Positions 52,498 to 61,487 of a DNA stretch of 64,000 bases are shown here, piece after piece. The stretch lies in assembly GCF_016127315.1 (NCBI RefSeq), contig NZ_CP065997.1, positions 620,001-684,000 of the forward strand. The letters run 5' to 3'. Both the position numbers and the translations under genes were made by a program. The notes below the pieces were generated by a model. That model was not told the DNA's origin. It did not search any database and saw only the letters and a program-made list of their open reading frames with translations. Each line of letters opens with the position of its first letter. Positions within the stretch are counted from its first letter, which is position 1. Source of the stretch: Achromobacter deleyi. GTDB taxonomy: Bacteria > Pseudomonadota > Gammaproteobacteria > Burkholderiales > Burkholderiaceae_B.

Positions 52498-52920
52498 CTA
52501 ATTAATCAGCCTTTGCCAGAGTGCTGACAGCCAAACCCCCCCGGTCAGCAAAGTGGCTAACAGCACGGCAGCGCTTCCCATGTCCTTTGCACGCTTTGAT
52601 AGCTCATGCCATTGAGGGCCAATACGATCAATCGCCGATTCCACAGCAGTATTGAGTAGCTCCACAATCATCAAAATAAGGATACTTCCTGAGAGAAGAG
52701 CGACTTCGACCCATCCCTGCCCCAACCAGAAGGCCAATGGGACCAACACAAAGGAAAATACTGACTCAAGTCTAAAGGCCGGCTCATTCCATCCAGCGCG
52801 CAATCCCTGAATTGAGTAATGGGACGCATGCCAAATTCTCAATATTCCTCGGCGAGATTTTTGTTTATTTTCGAATGCGGACATGGAATCAGCTGCGATT
52901 GTGTGTTTTTTATCTTTCAT
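52498..52920 (-). CDS. dgkA: Diacylglycerol kinase DgkA
   Basis: Inner-membrane kinase that turns diacylglycerol into phosphatidic acid. The 140-residue product has an N-terminal extension of about 25 residues, then RGILRIWHASHYSIQGLRAGWNEPAFRLE and the signature IVELLNTAVESAIDRIGPQWHELSKRAKDMGSAAV with the catalytic Glu, over three helices. Located 11 bases after the phosphoethanolamine transferase. Transfer of phosphoethanolamine from phosphatidylethanolamine leaves diacylglycerol, so this gene probably recycles the product. Confidence 0.92.
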   Translation of the reverse strand: MKDKKHTIAADSMSAFENKQKSRRGILRIWHASHYSIQGLRAGWNEPAFRLESVFSFVLVPLAFWLGQGWVEVALLSGSILILMIVELLNTAVESAIDRIGPQWHELSKRAKDMGSAAVLLATLLTGGVWLSALWQRLIN

Positions 52921-52931
52921 GAGAACAACTC

Positions 52932-54605
52932 TTATATATTCTTATCATCACAGCCAAAGAAAAAATCGAAATTCCTATCGTACTCACTTGTTTTAACCTG
53001 CATTAGCCCCAAGACAGACGAAAACAATGCGTCGTGATCCGCATAAGAGCGGGCTCGCTCACTCAAACAGCCAATATTCAGCCCGCGACTTTGCGTAAAC
53101 GTTGAAGAGAACCACATAACCAAAGGAACACGAGTCTGCTCTTGTGGAGCAATCGCATAAGGCATGCCGTGCAGAAAAAGACCCTTCTCGCCCAGGGATT
53201 CGCCGTGATCCGAGACGAATATCATAGCTGTGTCGTAGTCGGAAAGCCCCTGCAATTGTTTGATGGCTCGGCTTAGGAAATGATCTGTGTAGAGAATAGC
53301 GTTGTCGTAGCTATTCACGATCTGTTCGCGGGTGCATTTCCCCATTTCCGGTGTGTCGCATGTTGGGATGAATTTGCGATACGCTGCTGGGTATCGTTGA
53401 AAGTAGCTGGGGCCATGATTTCCAATCTGGTGCAAAAAAATCACACGATCACCGGGAATTTTGCGAGCCTGAGCTGGTAAGTCTTCAAGCAAAATCTCAT
53501 CGAAACACCGACCATCAACGCATAAAGAGGGACTTTGTGCGTTCCCTAGACGTTGATTTTCGAGACCATCGCACACCCCTTTGCAACCTGACTGGTTATC
53601 CCTCCATAAGGTGGTAATACCAGCACGCTCCAGAACATGCAGTAAGGATTGGTGTGAACGAATCTTGTCCTCATCGTAGTTTCGGCGACCAAAGGACGAG
53701 AACATGCAAGGCACAGAAACCTCGGTGTTAGTTCCACAGGAGTGCATGTCGGAGAAATTGATCACACCTATCTGAGCCAATTGAGGCGTTGTTTCGCGTG
53801 CATAGCCGTTCAATCCCCAGTTTTGGGCGCGAGCCGTCTCGCCTACGACAAAGACTAATAAACGTGGCCGACTGCCTTCGGGCCTGACTGTTGCAACGGC
53901 ATCAGCTCCAATGGTTTTCTTTTCGGCGGACTGCGTGATAGAGGAACCTTTTAGTGCCTTCGGTAAGCCCACCAGATAGTTTCCCGGTGTAATCAAGTAT
54001 CGAACTTCGCGATGATTTCTCATCAGTGCGGACATGTCCTGAAATGACAGCATGACACCGACCGAAATCATCAGTGCCGAAAACAGCATTAATCCCATAC
54101 GCCACACGGTTGCTTTCAGCCAAGTACGCCCGACCAATCGGATTCGCCAAAGCAAAATAATCGGCACTACTGCCAGTTGGCTTAGTGGAGCAATCAATGC
54201 AGGCGTCAGTAGCTCGCGACTTTCCTTGAAGTCTGTGGCTAGAACATTGCGCAACATGCTCGAATCGAGGTAGATATGAAAGCTGCGCATGTAGTGTGTT
54301 GCGAGGGCAGAGGCAACAAACAGCACCGCAAGTAAAACCCTGGCATTCCAGCGCCATACAACCAAACTCAACAGCAGACTGTGTATTCCCACCAGAAACA
54401 GCAGTACGGATGTGCCCATGCGTAGACTGGACTGGACGCCTAAGGCGCTACTCCAAAATAGACCATTGCAGGCCAGTGCAAAGAAAATACTGGTCATCAA
54501 GATCAGCCACTCGACGCTGCATTGTGGTCGCCAATGGCTTAGGTTCTTGAGGTTTGCAGTTCTGAATCGCGGCACCAGACCGAGAGCCTGTTTGAAAGTT
54601 CTCAT
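52932..54605 (-). CDS. eptA: Lipid A phosphoethanolamine transferase (EptA/MCR family)
   Basis: A 557-residue inner-membrane enzyme of the YhjW/YjdB/YijP group that adds phosphoethanolamine to lipid A phosphates and lowers polymyxin binding. Five N-terminal helices (residues about 33-190) precede the periplasmic sulfatase-like domain. Visible catalytic residues are Glu256 (VVGETAR), Thr294 (CGTNTEVSVPC, nucleophile by position between Cys290 and Cys300), His397 (NHGPSY), and Asp466-His467 (SDHGES). The cysteine pairs match the MCR/EptA disulfides. ATG 54605 overlaps the PAP2 stop. Eye estimate of G+C is about half, well below neighbours. It is not identical to any MCR type I can recall, so the precise subclass is open. 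Confidence 0.92.
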   Translation of the reverse strand: MRTFKQALGLVPRFRTANLKNLSHWRPQCSVEWLILMTSIFFALACNGLFWSSALGVQSSLRMGTSVLLFLVGIHSLLLSLVVWRWNARVLLAVLFVASALATHYMRSFHIYLDSSMLRNVLATDFKESRELLTPALIAPLSQLAVVPIILLWRIRLVGRTWLKATVWRMGLMLFSALMISVGVMLSFQDMSALMRNHREVRYLITPGNYLVGLPKALKGSSITQSAEKKTIGADAVATVRPEGSRPRLLVFVVGETARAQNWGLNGYARETTPQLAQIGVINFSDMHSCGTNTEVSVPCMFSSFGRRNYDEDKIRSHQSLLHVLERAGITTLWRDNQSGCKGVCDGLENQRLGNAQSPSLCVDGRCFDEILLEDLPAQARKIPGDRVIFLHQIGNHGPSYFQRYPAAYRKFIPTCDTPEMGKCTREQIVNSYDNAILYTDHFLSRAIKQLQGLSDYDTAMIFVSDHGESLGEKGLFLHGMPYAIAPQEQTRVPLVMWFSSTFTQSRGLNIGCLSERARSYADHDALFSSVLGLMQVKTSEYDRNFDFFFGCDDKNI

Positions 54606-55384
54606 GCTTGGAACCCCGATGAATGGACATCGCCTGAGCCACCAACAAACCAGCGTTGCCAGACCATGAAAAGACCCAAGGCAACGACCCAACAAATCAG
54701 GAGTGTCCACAAGTCATGAGAAAGGAAATGGGCTCCGCGCACCTGCTGGGTCCATCCAAAGATGGCACCTATCATCAAACCTGCGGCCAAGGCCATCCAA
54801 CGCCAGGCAGGACGAACCATCAAGGTAAAGAAATAGAGGCTGACCCATGCATATCCGGCACTTGCATGCCCTGCGGGAAAGCACACACCGCGCGGCATAC
54901 CGGGCGGGCGTGTTTCAAACAGGCCCACAAACACTCGCGCTCCGCCATAGCGCACCAAGTTCCAGGGGCAATCCATGTTAGTGAACGATTTCAGCGCCGA
55001 AACCATCAGTGCCGCGATCACGTACGCACAAAAAAGATACAGTAGCGGCCAGCGTAGGTGTGCTGTGCAATTGTTGCTACGTTTTTTTCTCCAAGCCCAG
55101 ATGCACGTTGCTGCAACCACAATTGCCAGCAAGGTGGAAAGATTCTTCCCACCCCGATGCAGCAGGTTGTTGGTTAGCCAGGCATCCCGCAAAGCCCATC
55201 GGCTGCCCTGCAAGCGATAGAGATGATCGGCGACCCAGAAGTCCCCACCGCCATCCATCAATAGACTGCTGATGATCAGCGCCGCACCCGCTGGTAGCGC
55301 TAAATGAGTGATTAAGAATCGAGGTGCGAATAGTGCGTTGGATAGTGGGGCGTTGCCCAGTAGTCGGAATTCATTGGGGGGCAT
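54602..55384 (-). CDS. PAP2-family membrane lipid phosphatase
   Basis: A 260-residue protein with about five helices and the three phosphatase blocks: KSFTNMDCPWNLVRYGG, CFPAGHASAGYAWVSLYFF (catalytic His) and GAHFLSHDLWTLLICW. Such enzymes act on phosphatidic-acid-like or undecaprenyl/lipid A phosphates. PAP2 genes are repeatedly found beside mcr/eptA genes. AAGGAGG is nine bases before ATG 55384; the ATG at 55390 is too close to it. It overlaps the end of the outer-membrane factor gene and, by ATGA, the transferase. Confidence 0.88.
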   Translation of the reverse strand: MPPNEFRLLGNAPLSNALFAPRFLITHLALPAGAALIISSLLMDGGGDFWVADHLYRLQGSRWALRDAWLTNNLLHRGGKNLSTLLAIVVAATCIWAWRKKRSNNCTAHLRWPLLYLFCAYVIAALMVSALKSFTNMDCPWNLVRYGGARVFVGLFETRPPGMPRGVCFPAGHASAGYAWVSLYFFTLMVRPAWRWMALAAGLMIGAIFGWTQQVRGAHFLSHDLWTLLICWVVALGLFMVWQRWFVGGSGDVHSSGFQA

Positions 55385-56669
55385 CGGCATGTGCCTCCTT
55401 CGAATGCCACAGCGCATGCGCATCGATACGCACCAGTGCCGATGCTTGCAGCGCATCGACGCGAACCTGTGCCTCGGCTAGTCGTGTCTGGCGCAGGTTG
55501 CGCAGCGTCAAAAGGTATTCGGCCAAGGGGGCCTCTCCCAATTCCCAAGCCCGCCGCGTGCGGTTGCTGGCCGTGGTCTGCGCGGCCAGCGCCTGCGTGA
55601 ATGATTGCCACTGCGTGCGCTTACTATCCGCTGCTTGCACGGCGACCCACGCACCTTGCTCCACCGCGCGCCGCACGCCGAGCGCCTCGGCCTCTGCGGC
55701 CGCCGCGTTGGCGCTTTCCGTGGCGGCCATTGCACTGCGATAGTCCGTGCCAAATGGCACCGTCAAGACAACGCCAATGACACGTTCCGCCCCGCCGCGT
55801 TCAGACATCATGCGTACCCCGACGGTGGGGTCGGGCGTGCGGTTGGCGCGAGCGCGCTCGGCCACCTTGGCAAGGCGAGCCGCCTCTCCATCGGCAATGC
55901 CGATTTCGACGCTTTGTCGCACAATTCGCGCCAGCCACTCCTGTACCCCGCCCGGCAAGGGATCGGGATCTGGCAGGGTGGATGGCCGTGCGGGAATCTC
56001 AATGCCGGGGAACTCAATCACCAACGTCTGTCGTGCTTCCCGTTCTGCATCGCGCGCGGCGCTAACCTGGGCCGCAAGCAGTGCGCGTTCGGCTTGCAAA
56101 ACGTCGCTGTCCCGCCGCGCGGCATCGCCCAGGGCCACGCGCCGGGCCATTGCTTCCTGCTCACGAATAAGCAACTTTTCCTGCGCTTGCATCTCGTCAG
56201 CCACGATGAAACTGCGCAGCCATCCGGCCCAGACTTCCAGCAGTCGCCTTGCCATCTGGTGCTCGGCATCTTCAAGGCGCATACCGGCCACGCCGCGGGT
56301 GCGGCTGCCGATCTCCCGATCCAGACGCGCCTTGTTTGGCAAGCGAACAGCACGGCTGAGCTGGATTTCCCATTCGTTGTAGCGATGCGCTTCGTTGGTC
56401 ACGTTGCGACGTTGTAGGCCGCTACTGAGTTCAAACTCGTGGCTACCGGCTTCAAGGGCGCTTTGCGTGGCAGCAGCCGCGTCCAAGCGAGCGGCTGCGG
56501 CATTCACGACCGGCTGGGTTTTCATCGCTGCTTCGACTTGCACCTGCGCAGGTAGCCAGGAGAGATCATCGGCGCGCGCTTGCGCGGGATGAAATGTCAA
56601 AACCGCGATAGCCACCATGACGGCACCAGCCGGTAGTACCAGGCTGCATCCTTTGTTTTTACTCGTCAT
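55371..56669 (-). CDS. Outer-membrane efflux factor (TolC/CzcC-like)
   Basis: A 432-residue outer-membrane channel of the RND efflux complex. It has a signal peptide (cleavage after ARA), then two OEP repeats rich in Ala, Glu, Gln and Arg helices (AAAATQSALEAGSHEFELSSGLQRRN; LNPDPTVGVR-like TPDPTVGVRMM). ATG 56669 overlaps the DUF3240 stop by four bases. The order MFP-RND-DUF3240-OMF is unusual since czcC is often first. It is followed without a gap by the PAP2 gene. Confidence 0.85.
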   Translation of the reverse strand: MTSKNKGCSLVLPAGAVMVAIAVLTFHPAQARADDLSWLPAQVQVEAAMKTQPVVNAAAARLDAAAATQSALEAGSHEFELSSGLQRRNVTNEAHRYNEWEIQLSRAVRLPNKARLDREIGSRTRGVAGMRLEDAEHQMARRLLEVWAGWLRSFIVADEMQAQEKLLIREQEAMARRVALGDAARRDSDVLQAERALLAAQVSAARDAEREARQTLVIEFPGIEIPARPSTLPDPDPLPGGVQEWLARIVRQSVEIGIADGEAARLAKVAERARANRTPDPTVGVRMMSERGGAERVIGVVLTVPFGTDYRSAMAATESANAAAAEAEALGVRRAVEQGAWVAVQAADSKRTQWQSFTQALAAQTTASNRTRRAWELGEAPLAEYLLTLRNLRQTRLAEAQVRVDALQASALVRIDAHALWHSKEAHADAPQ

Positions 56670-56986
56670 ACCAGTCTTCCACTTGCCAACACCGACTCCA
56701 CCCACCAGCGGACATCGCTAGACGCGATGCGCTGGCGCAGATGCGCCAGGACCTGTTCCAGTTGTTCGTATTCGATCAACACCCAGATGACGCGCCGATC
56801 CACACGGCCGCGAACCTTCTCGCGAATGGACGCGCGCGCGAAGTCGCCGGTATGCCCTTCGGCGTGCAACAGGGTGAACCCTGGCAGCACCGGGTCGGCC
56901 ATCAGGGCATCGGTGACGGCGTCTTCGAGCGTGGGTGGAAACACCAGATTCAGGCGCACCAGTTGCGCTTCTTTCAATCCGTTCAT
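56666..56986 (-). CDS. DUF3240 (PII-like) small protein
   Basis: A 106-residue protein similar in form to the DUF3240 family, which resembles PII-type trimers: MNGLKEAQLVRLNLVFPPTLEDAVTDALMAD, then GFTLLHAEGHTGDFARASIREKVRGRVDRRVIWVLIEYEQLEQVLAHL. Genes of this family occur next to CzcA/CusA-type pumps and may sense metals or adjust the pump. Its start and stop overlap the two neighbours by four bases, so production is coupled with the pump. Confidence 0.78.
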   Translation of the reverse strand: MNGLKEAQLVRLNLVFPPTLEDAVTDALMADPVLPGFTLLHAEGHTGDFARASIREKVRGRVDRRVIWVLIEYEQLEQVLAHLRQRIASSDVRWWVESVLASGRLV

Positions 56987-59900
56987 GCGTGGACTCCTTG
57001 TTGTGAGGAGATGGCCTGGCCGAATCGCCGGTACAGCACCGGCAGCAGGACCAGGGTCAGCGCCGTGGAACTGACCAGTCCGCCAATCACCACGATGGCG
57101 AGTGGGCGCTGGATCTCAGAGCCAGGGCCACTGGCCAGCAGCAGGGGCACCAGGCCAAAGGCGGTGATGGAAGCCGTCATCAGCACGGGGCGCAGCCGTC
57201 GCAGCGAACCTTCGCGCACCACCTGTTCCATGGGCAGGCCTAGCGCGTGCAGGTGGTTGAAGTGCGTCACCAGCACCAATCCGTTGAGCACGGCGATGCC
57301 CAGCAGCGCGATGAAGCCGACCGAAGCAGGCACCGACAGGTACTGCCCCGACAGCCACAGCGCTGCCACGCCGCCGACCATGGCAAACGGCACGTTGCCG
57401 AGGATGAGCGCGGCCTGCCGCACCGAGCCGAAGGTCATGAACAGCACGAAGAAAATCAGCCCCAGGGCCACCGGCACCACCATGCCTAGGCGGGCCGCTG
57501 CACGTTGCTGGTTCTCAAACTGCCCGCCCCATTCGACGCGGTAGCCGGGCGGCAGCGGCACGTCGCGCGCCACGGCTTCGCGCGCTTCATCTACGAAGCC
57601 GACCAGATCGCGCCCGCTCACGCTGGACTGGATCAGCGCGAAGCGCGAACCGTTCTCGCGCCGCACCAGCACGGGGCCATCGGTGGTGGCGATGCGCGCC
57701 AGCGAGGCTAGGGGGATCTCGCCCTGATCGCCACGGGCGAGCTGCAAGTCCTTGAACCGCTCGGCCGATCCGCGCAGCCGGGCATCCCCGCGCACCACGA
57801 TGGGCGTGCGCCTGTCCGGCTCGATCACCAGCCCGGCCGGCACGCCTTCGAGCTGCGCACGCAGCTCGTCCTGAACCTGCGTCACGGCCAGTCCGGCGCG
57901 ACCGGCCGCCTGCGCATCCACCTTCACCTGCAGGTATTCCACGCTGTCGCTGGCCTGGGTGAGCACGTCGCGCGCACCGGGCACTTTCTCGATGCGAGCG
58001 GCCATGCGCTGCGCCAGATCGCCCAGCGTTTGCAGATCAGGGCCGAACAGCTTGACGGCCACGTCGCCCCGGCTGCCGGTGAGCATTTCCGAGATGCGCA
58101 TCTCGATGGGCTGGGTAAAGCCGAATTCCAGGCCGGGGAAGGCATCCATCACCTTGCGTATCTCGGCACTCAACGCGTCCTTGTCGGCTGCATGCCAATC
58201 CTTGCGCGGTGCGAGCTGCATGAACAGGTCGGTTTCGTTCAGGCCCATCGGGTCGAGCCCCAGCTCGTCCGAGCCCACCCGCCCGATGCTGTGCCGCACC
58301 TCGGGCACCGCCGCACCGATGGCCTTCTGCACCGCCAGGTCAATCTCCAGCGAGCGCTGCAACCCAATGGACGGCGGCTTTTGCAGTTGCAGCAGGATAT
58401 CGCCCTCATCCATCGTCGGCATGAACGCCTTGCCCGTGCCGAGGTAGGCCACCACACCCAATGCCAGGGCCGCGATAGCGACCGCCGATGCGCGTAGCGG
58501 GTGGTGAAGCGCAGCCTCCAGCAGCGGTTGGTACAGGCGCGTGGCCCAGCGCATCACCCACGGCTCGGTGTGCGCGTGTTCCTTGAGGAGCAGCGAGGCC
58601 AGCACCGGCACCAGCGTGAGCGACAGCAGCAGCGAGACGCCCAGGGCGAACACGATGGTCAGCGCCACCGGCACAAACAGTTTGCCTTCCAACCCTTGCA
58701 GCGTGAGCAGGGGCATGAAGGTCAGACAGATGATGAGGATGCCCGAGGCCACAGGCATGGCGACCTCGCGCGCCGCGGCGAATATGCGGTGCAGGCGCGG
58801 CTGGTGCGCACTGGGCGCGTGCGGGTCGAGCCGACTGACGGCGTTTTCCACCACCACCACGGCAGCATCCACCAGCATGCCGATGGCGATTGCGAGCCCA
58901 CCCAGGCTCATCAGGTTGGCGCTCATGCCGACAAGGCGCATCAGCAAGAAGGTACCCAGCGCCGCCAAAGGCACCATCACCGCCACCACCAGCGCGGCGC
59001 GAAGCTCGCCGAGGAACAGAAGCAGCAGGATGACGACCAGTACCGTCGCTTCCAGCAAGGCGCTTTCCACCGTGCCCACGGCGCGCTCGATCAGCGTGCT
59101 GCGGTCATAGAACGGCACCACCTTGACGCCGGGCGGCAGGCTGGGAGCCACCTCGTCCAGCCGGGCGCGAATGGCCTTCACGAGCGCCGAAGCATCGGCC
59201 CCGCGCAGCGCCACCACGATGCCTTCCACCGCTTCGCCCGCGCCGTCCCGGGTGACTGCGCCATAGCGAGTCACGCCTTCGATGCGCACCTGGGCCACGT
59301 CGCCCAGGCGAACTGGGGCCGTGCCATTGGCCCCCGCGCGCAGGATCAGACGGGATAAATCGTCCAAAGTGTGGATCGCGCCTTCGGCGCGCACGATCAG
59401 CGTGTCCTCGCCCGCATCCAGGCGGCCCGCGCCGTCGTTGCGGTTGTTGCGGCCGATCGCAGTGATGACGTCCGAGAAGCCGAGGCCCGCAGCGGAAAGC
59501 CGCGCGCGATCAGGCACCACGGCAAAGCTCTTGGCTTCGCCGCCCAGCACGTTGACATCGGCAACGCCGGGCAGCGTGCGCAGGGCCGGGCGCAGCGTCC
59601 AGTCCAGCAGGGCGCGCCGCTCGCTCAGCGTGAGGCTGCCGCCTTCGATGGTGAACATGAACACGTCTGACAGCGGCGTCGAAATCGGTGCCAGCCCGCC
59701 GCTGACGCCGTCGGGCAGACTGCCCGAAACACCGGCATAGCGTTCAGCCACCTGCTGACGCGCCCAGTAGATGTCGCTGCCTTCGGCGAAGTCCAGCGTG
59801 ATGTCGGCGATGGCGTACTTGGCCGTGGAGCGCAGCATCACGCCCCGCGGCACGCCGAGCAACTCCATCTCCAGCGGCGTGATCACGCGCGACTCCACCT

Positions 59901-60078
59901 CCTCGGGCGTCATGCCAGGGGCCTTGATAATCAGCTTGACCTGCGTTGGGGAAATGTCCGGATAGGCGTCGATCGGCAGTTGCAGGAAGGCCGCCAGGCC
60001 CGCACCCGCCAAAGCCAGCACGCCAAGCAGTACCAGCGCACGTTGGCGCAGGGAAAATTCAATCAGACGGGACAACAT
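56983..60078 (-). CDS. Heavy-metal RND efflux pump (CzcA/CusA family)
   Basis: A 1031-residue inner-membrane proton-driven pump with 12 predicted helices and two large periplasmic loops. The metal-RND start is seen in LIEFSLRQRALVLLGVLALAGAGLAAFLQLP and DISPTQVKLIIKAPGMTPEEVE. The helix-4 motif is AIGMLVDAAVVVVEN: the first Asp of the divalent-metal DFG...DGA pattern is Ala, closer to the AIG...DAA...EN pattern of Cu/Ag pumps. The metal is thus open. ATG 60078 is used; the upstream in-frame extension to 60288 lies in the previous gene. Thirteen bases separate it from the membrane fusion protein. Confidence 0.9.
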   Translation of the reverse strand: MLSRLIEFSLRQRALVLLGVLALAGAGLAAFLQLPIDAYPDISPTQVKLIIKAPGMTPEEVESRVITPLEMELLGVPRGVMLRSTAKYAIADITLDFAEGSDIYWARQQVAERYAGVSGSLPDGVSGGLAPISTPLSDVFMFTIEGGSLTLSERRALLDWTLRPALRTLPGVADVNVLGGEAKSFAVVPDRARLSAAGLGFSDVITAIGRNNRNDGAGRLDAGEDTLIVRAEGAIHTLDDLSRLILRAGANGTAPVRLGDVAQVRIEGVTRYGAVTRDGAGEAVEGIVVALRGADASALVKAIRARLDEVAPSLPPGVKVVPFYDRSTLIERAVGTVESALLEATVLVVILLLLFLGELRAALVVAVMVPLAALGTFLLMRLVGMSANLMSLGGLAIAIGMLVDAAVVVVENAVSRLDPHAPSAHQPRLHRIFAAAREVAMPVASGILIICLTFMPLLTLQGLEGKLFVPVALTIVFALGVSLLLSLTLVPVLASLLLKEHAHTEPWVMRWATRLYQPLLEAALHHPLRASAVAIAALALGVVAYLGTGKAFMPTMDEGDILLQLQKPPSIGLQRSLEIDLAVQKAIGAAVPEVRHSIGRVGSDELGLDPMGLNETDLFMQLAPRKDWHAADKDALSAEIRKVMDAFPGLEFGFTQPIEMRISEMLTGSRGDVAVKLFGPDLQTLGDLAQRMAARIEKVPGARDVLTQASDSVEYLQVKVDAQAAGRAGLAVTQVQDELRAQLEGVPAGLVIEPDRRTPIVVRGDARLRGSAERFKDLQLARGDQGEIPLASLARIATTDGPVLVRRENGSRFALIQSSVSGRDLVGFVDEAREAVARDVPLPPGYRVEWGGQFENQQRAAARLGMVVPVALGLIFFVLFMTFGSVRQAALILGNVPFAMVGGVAALWLSGQYLSVPASVGFIALLGIAVLNGLVLVTHFNHLHALGLPMEQVVREGSLRRLRPVLMTASITAFGLVPLLLASGPGSEIQRPLAIVVIGGLVSSTALTLVLLPVLYRRFGQAISSQQGVHA

Positions 60079-60091
60079 GCGTGGTCGCCCC

Positions 60092-61315
60092 TCATTGCAA
60101 TGGAATGATGGATTTGAGCAGTGCCGTACCGCGCACGACGACCTGCATGCCTGCCGCAAGCGGCGCAGTGTCTGGCGAGACGGCACGCACGGCGCTTGAC
60201 GCCTCTGATTCGTCTTGCCCCAGCAGTTGCACCGGAACAGCGCGGACGTGTAGGTCGCCTTGCTTGTCTTGCGATGACGGCTCAGCAACGTAGAGCACGT
60301 GGGCGCTGCCCGCTGGCAGCAGTGCGGACGATGGCACGCTCAAGGTGCCCTGCGGTGCTGGCAGCAACAGCGCGACACTGATCTGCTGCCCGGCCGCATA
60401 GCGGTCTGCCCCTGCCTGATCTGCATCGACGCGGGCACGTACCCGCAGGCTCTGACTACTGAGGTCAGTGTCGCCACCAACAGCCGTCACGCGAGCGATC
60501 GTGCCATCGGGAAGACGCACTTCCAAGCCTGGGTGGAGATCCGAGCGCCAGCGCAGCGGAACCGCGACGCTGACATCCAGCGGACCAGGCTGAGCCACTA
60601 TAAAGGCGATGTCGAGCGGCGCAACCGCCTGCCCGAGGCTCAGGTGACGACGCATCACTCGCCCGGACAAAGGCGCCAGCAATTCATACTCGCCGGCCTG
60701 CCCGCCGCTAACGGGTCGAAGCCGTGCGAGGGCGCCATTGGCCTCTTGCAACGTACTTTGCGCAGCCGCCGCGCGCGCCTGGGTTTGCTCGTTGCGCGTG
60801 GCTGGGATGATGCCCTCGGCCAATAGCGTGGCATCGCGCCGGGCCTGCGCCGCGGCCACCGCCGCTTCGGTGCGGGCACGCGCCAGATCAGCCTGCGAAG
60901 CCAGAACGTCCTTGCTCTGGATGCGCGCCAGCGCCTGTCCTTGGCGCACTGCGGTGCCTTCATCGACCAGAACGCGCGTCACCACACCGCCATAGGGCGC
61001 CACGACCTGCGCGCTGGCCGAGAGTGGTGCCACCGTCTGCGCGGGTAAGCCATCCAGCGGTATCACTGCGGCATCCTTGACGAGTGCGGTTTCCACACCC
61101 TGCGCGTGAAGCTGAGCGGCGTTGAGGTGAACGCCGCCAGCGTTCGGTTGGGCGACAGCCTCGCTCGCGTCTCTATCGGCCACGGTTGTCTGCTGCGTTG
61201 TCCAAGCCCACCAGCCGTACCCTACGGCAGCTAGAACTGCCACACTGACGGCGGACAGGGCCAAGGTCTTGGTTCGGCTGGCGGTGCCCGCCGCTTTCAA
61301 GGTCGGGAAGCTCAT
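60092..61315 (-). CDS. Membrane fusion protein of the RND pump (CzcB/CusB-like)
   Basis: A 407-residue periplasmic adaptor. It has an N-terminal membrane anchor (TLALSAVSVAVLAAVGYGWWAW), a lipoyl/barrel-sandwich half (VVAPYGGVVTRVLVDEGTAVRQGQALARI), a helical hairpin (ARARTEAAVAAAQARRDATLL), the second lipoyl half (ELLAPLSGRVMRRHLSLGQAV) and a beta-barrel. No His- or Met-rich metal-binding leader is seen. ATG 61315 is chosen (MSFPTLKAAG). It is the first gene of the seven-gene unit and is divergent from the cytochrome b561 gene. Confidence 0.88.
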   Translation of the reverse strand: MSFPTLKAAGTASRTKTLALSAVSVAVLAAVGYGWWAWTTQQTTVADRDASEAVAQPNAGGVHLNAAQLHAQGVETALVKDAAVIPLDGLPAQTVAPLSASAQVVAPYGGVVTRVLVDEGTAVRQGQALARIQSKDVLASQADLARARTEAAVAAAQARRDATLLAEGIIPATRNEQTQARAAAAQSTLQEANGALARLRPVSGGQAGEYELLAPLSGRVMRRHLSLGQAVAPLDIAFIVAQPGPLDVSVAVPLRWRSDLHPGLEVRLPDGTIARVTAVGGDTDLSSQSLRVRARVDADQAGADRYAAGQQISVALLLPAPQGTLSVPSSALLPAGSAHVLYVAEPSSQDKQGDLHVRAVPVQLLGQDESEASSAVRAVSPDTAPLAAGMQVVVRGTALLKSIIPLQ

Positions 61316-61463
61316 GCTTGTGCCGCCCCAAACGACGTAGAGCAGAGTAGAAAGCACACAGCGCGGATTGAAAATCCGTCGCATATGAAGCGGTGCGCGA
61401 GGTTAATGAGGCGAAACATGCGGTCGATCTCTTGTAAAAGATCGGCTCATGTTCTTCGGTGAA

Positions 61464-61487
61464 GCTTTGAGAAAGCTTTGGAGAAAG
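61464..61487 (-). promoter_or_regulatory. Direct repeats in the divergent promoter region
   Basis: On the minus strand CTTTCTC occurs at 61487-61481 and 61475-61469 (12-bp step), with a CTTC start 11 bases further at 61464. Short direct repeats with one-turn spacing are typical of response-regulator sites. They lie about 150 bases before both the pump operon and the b561 gene, in the 310-base gene-free interval 61316-61625. Confidence 0.45.
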
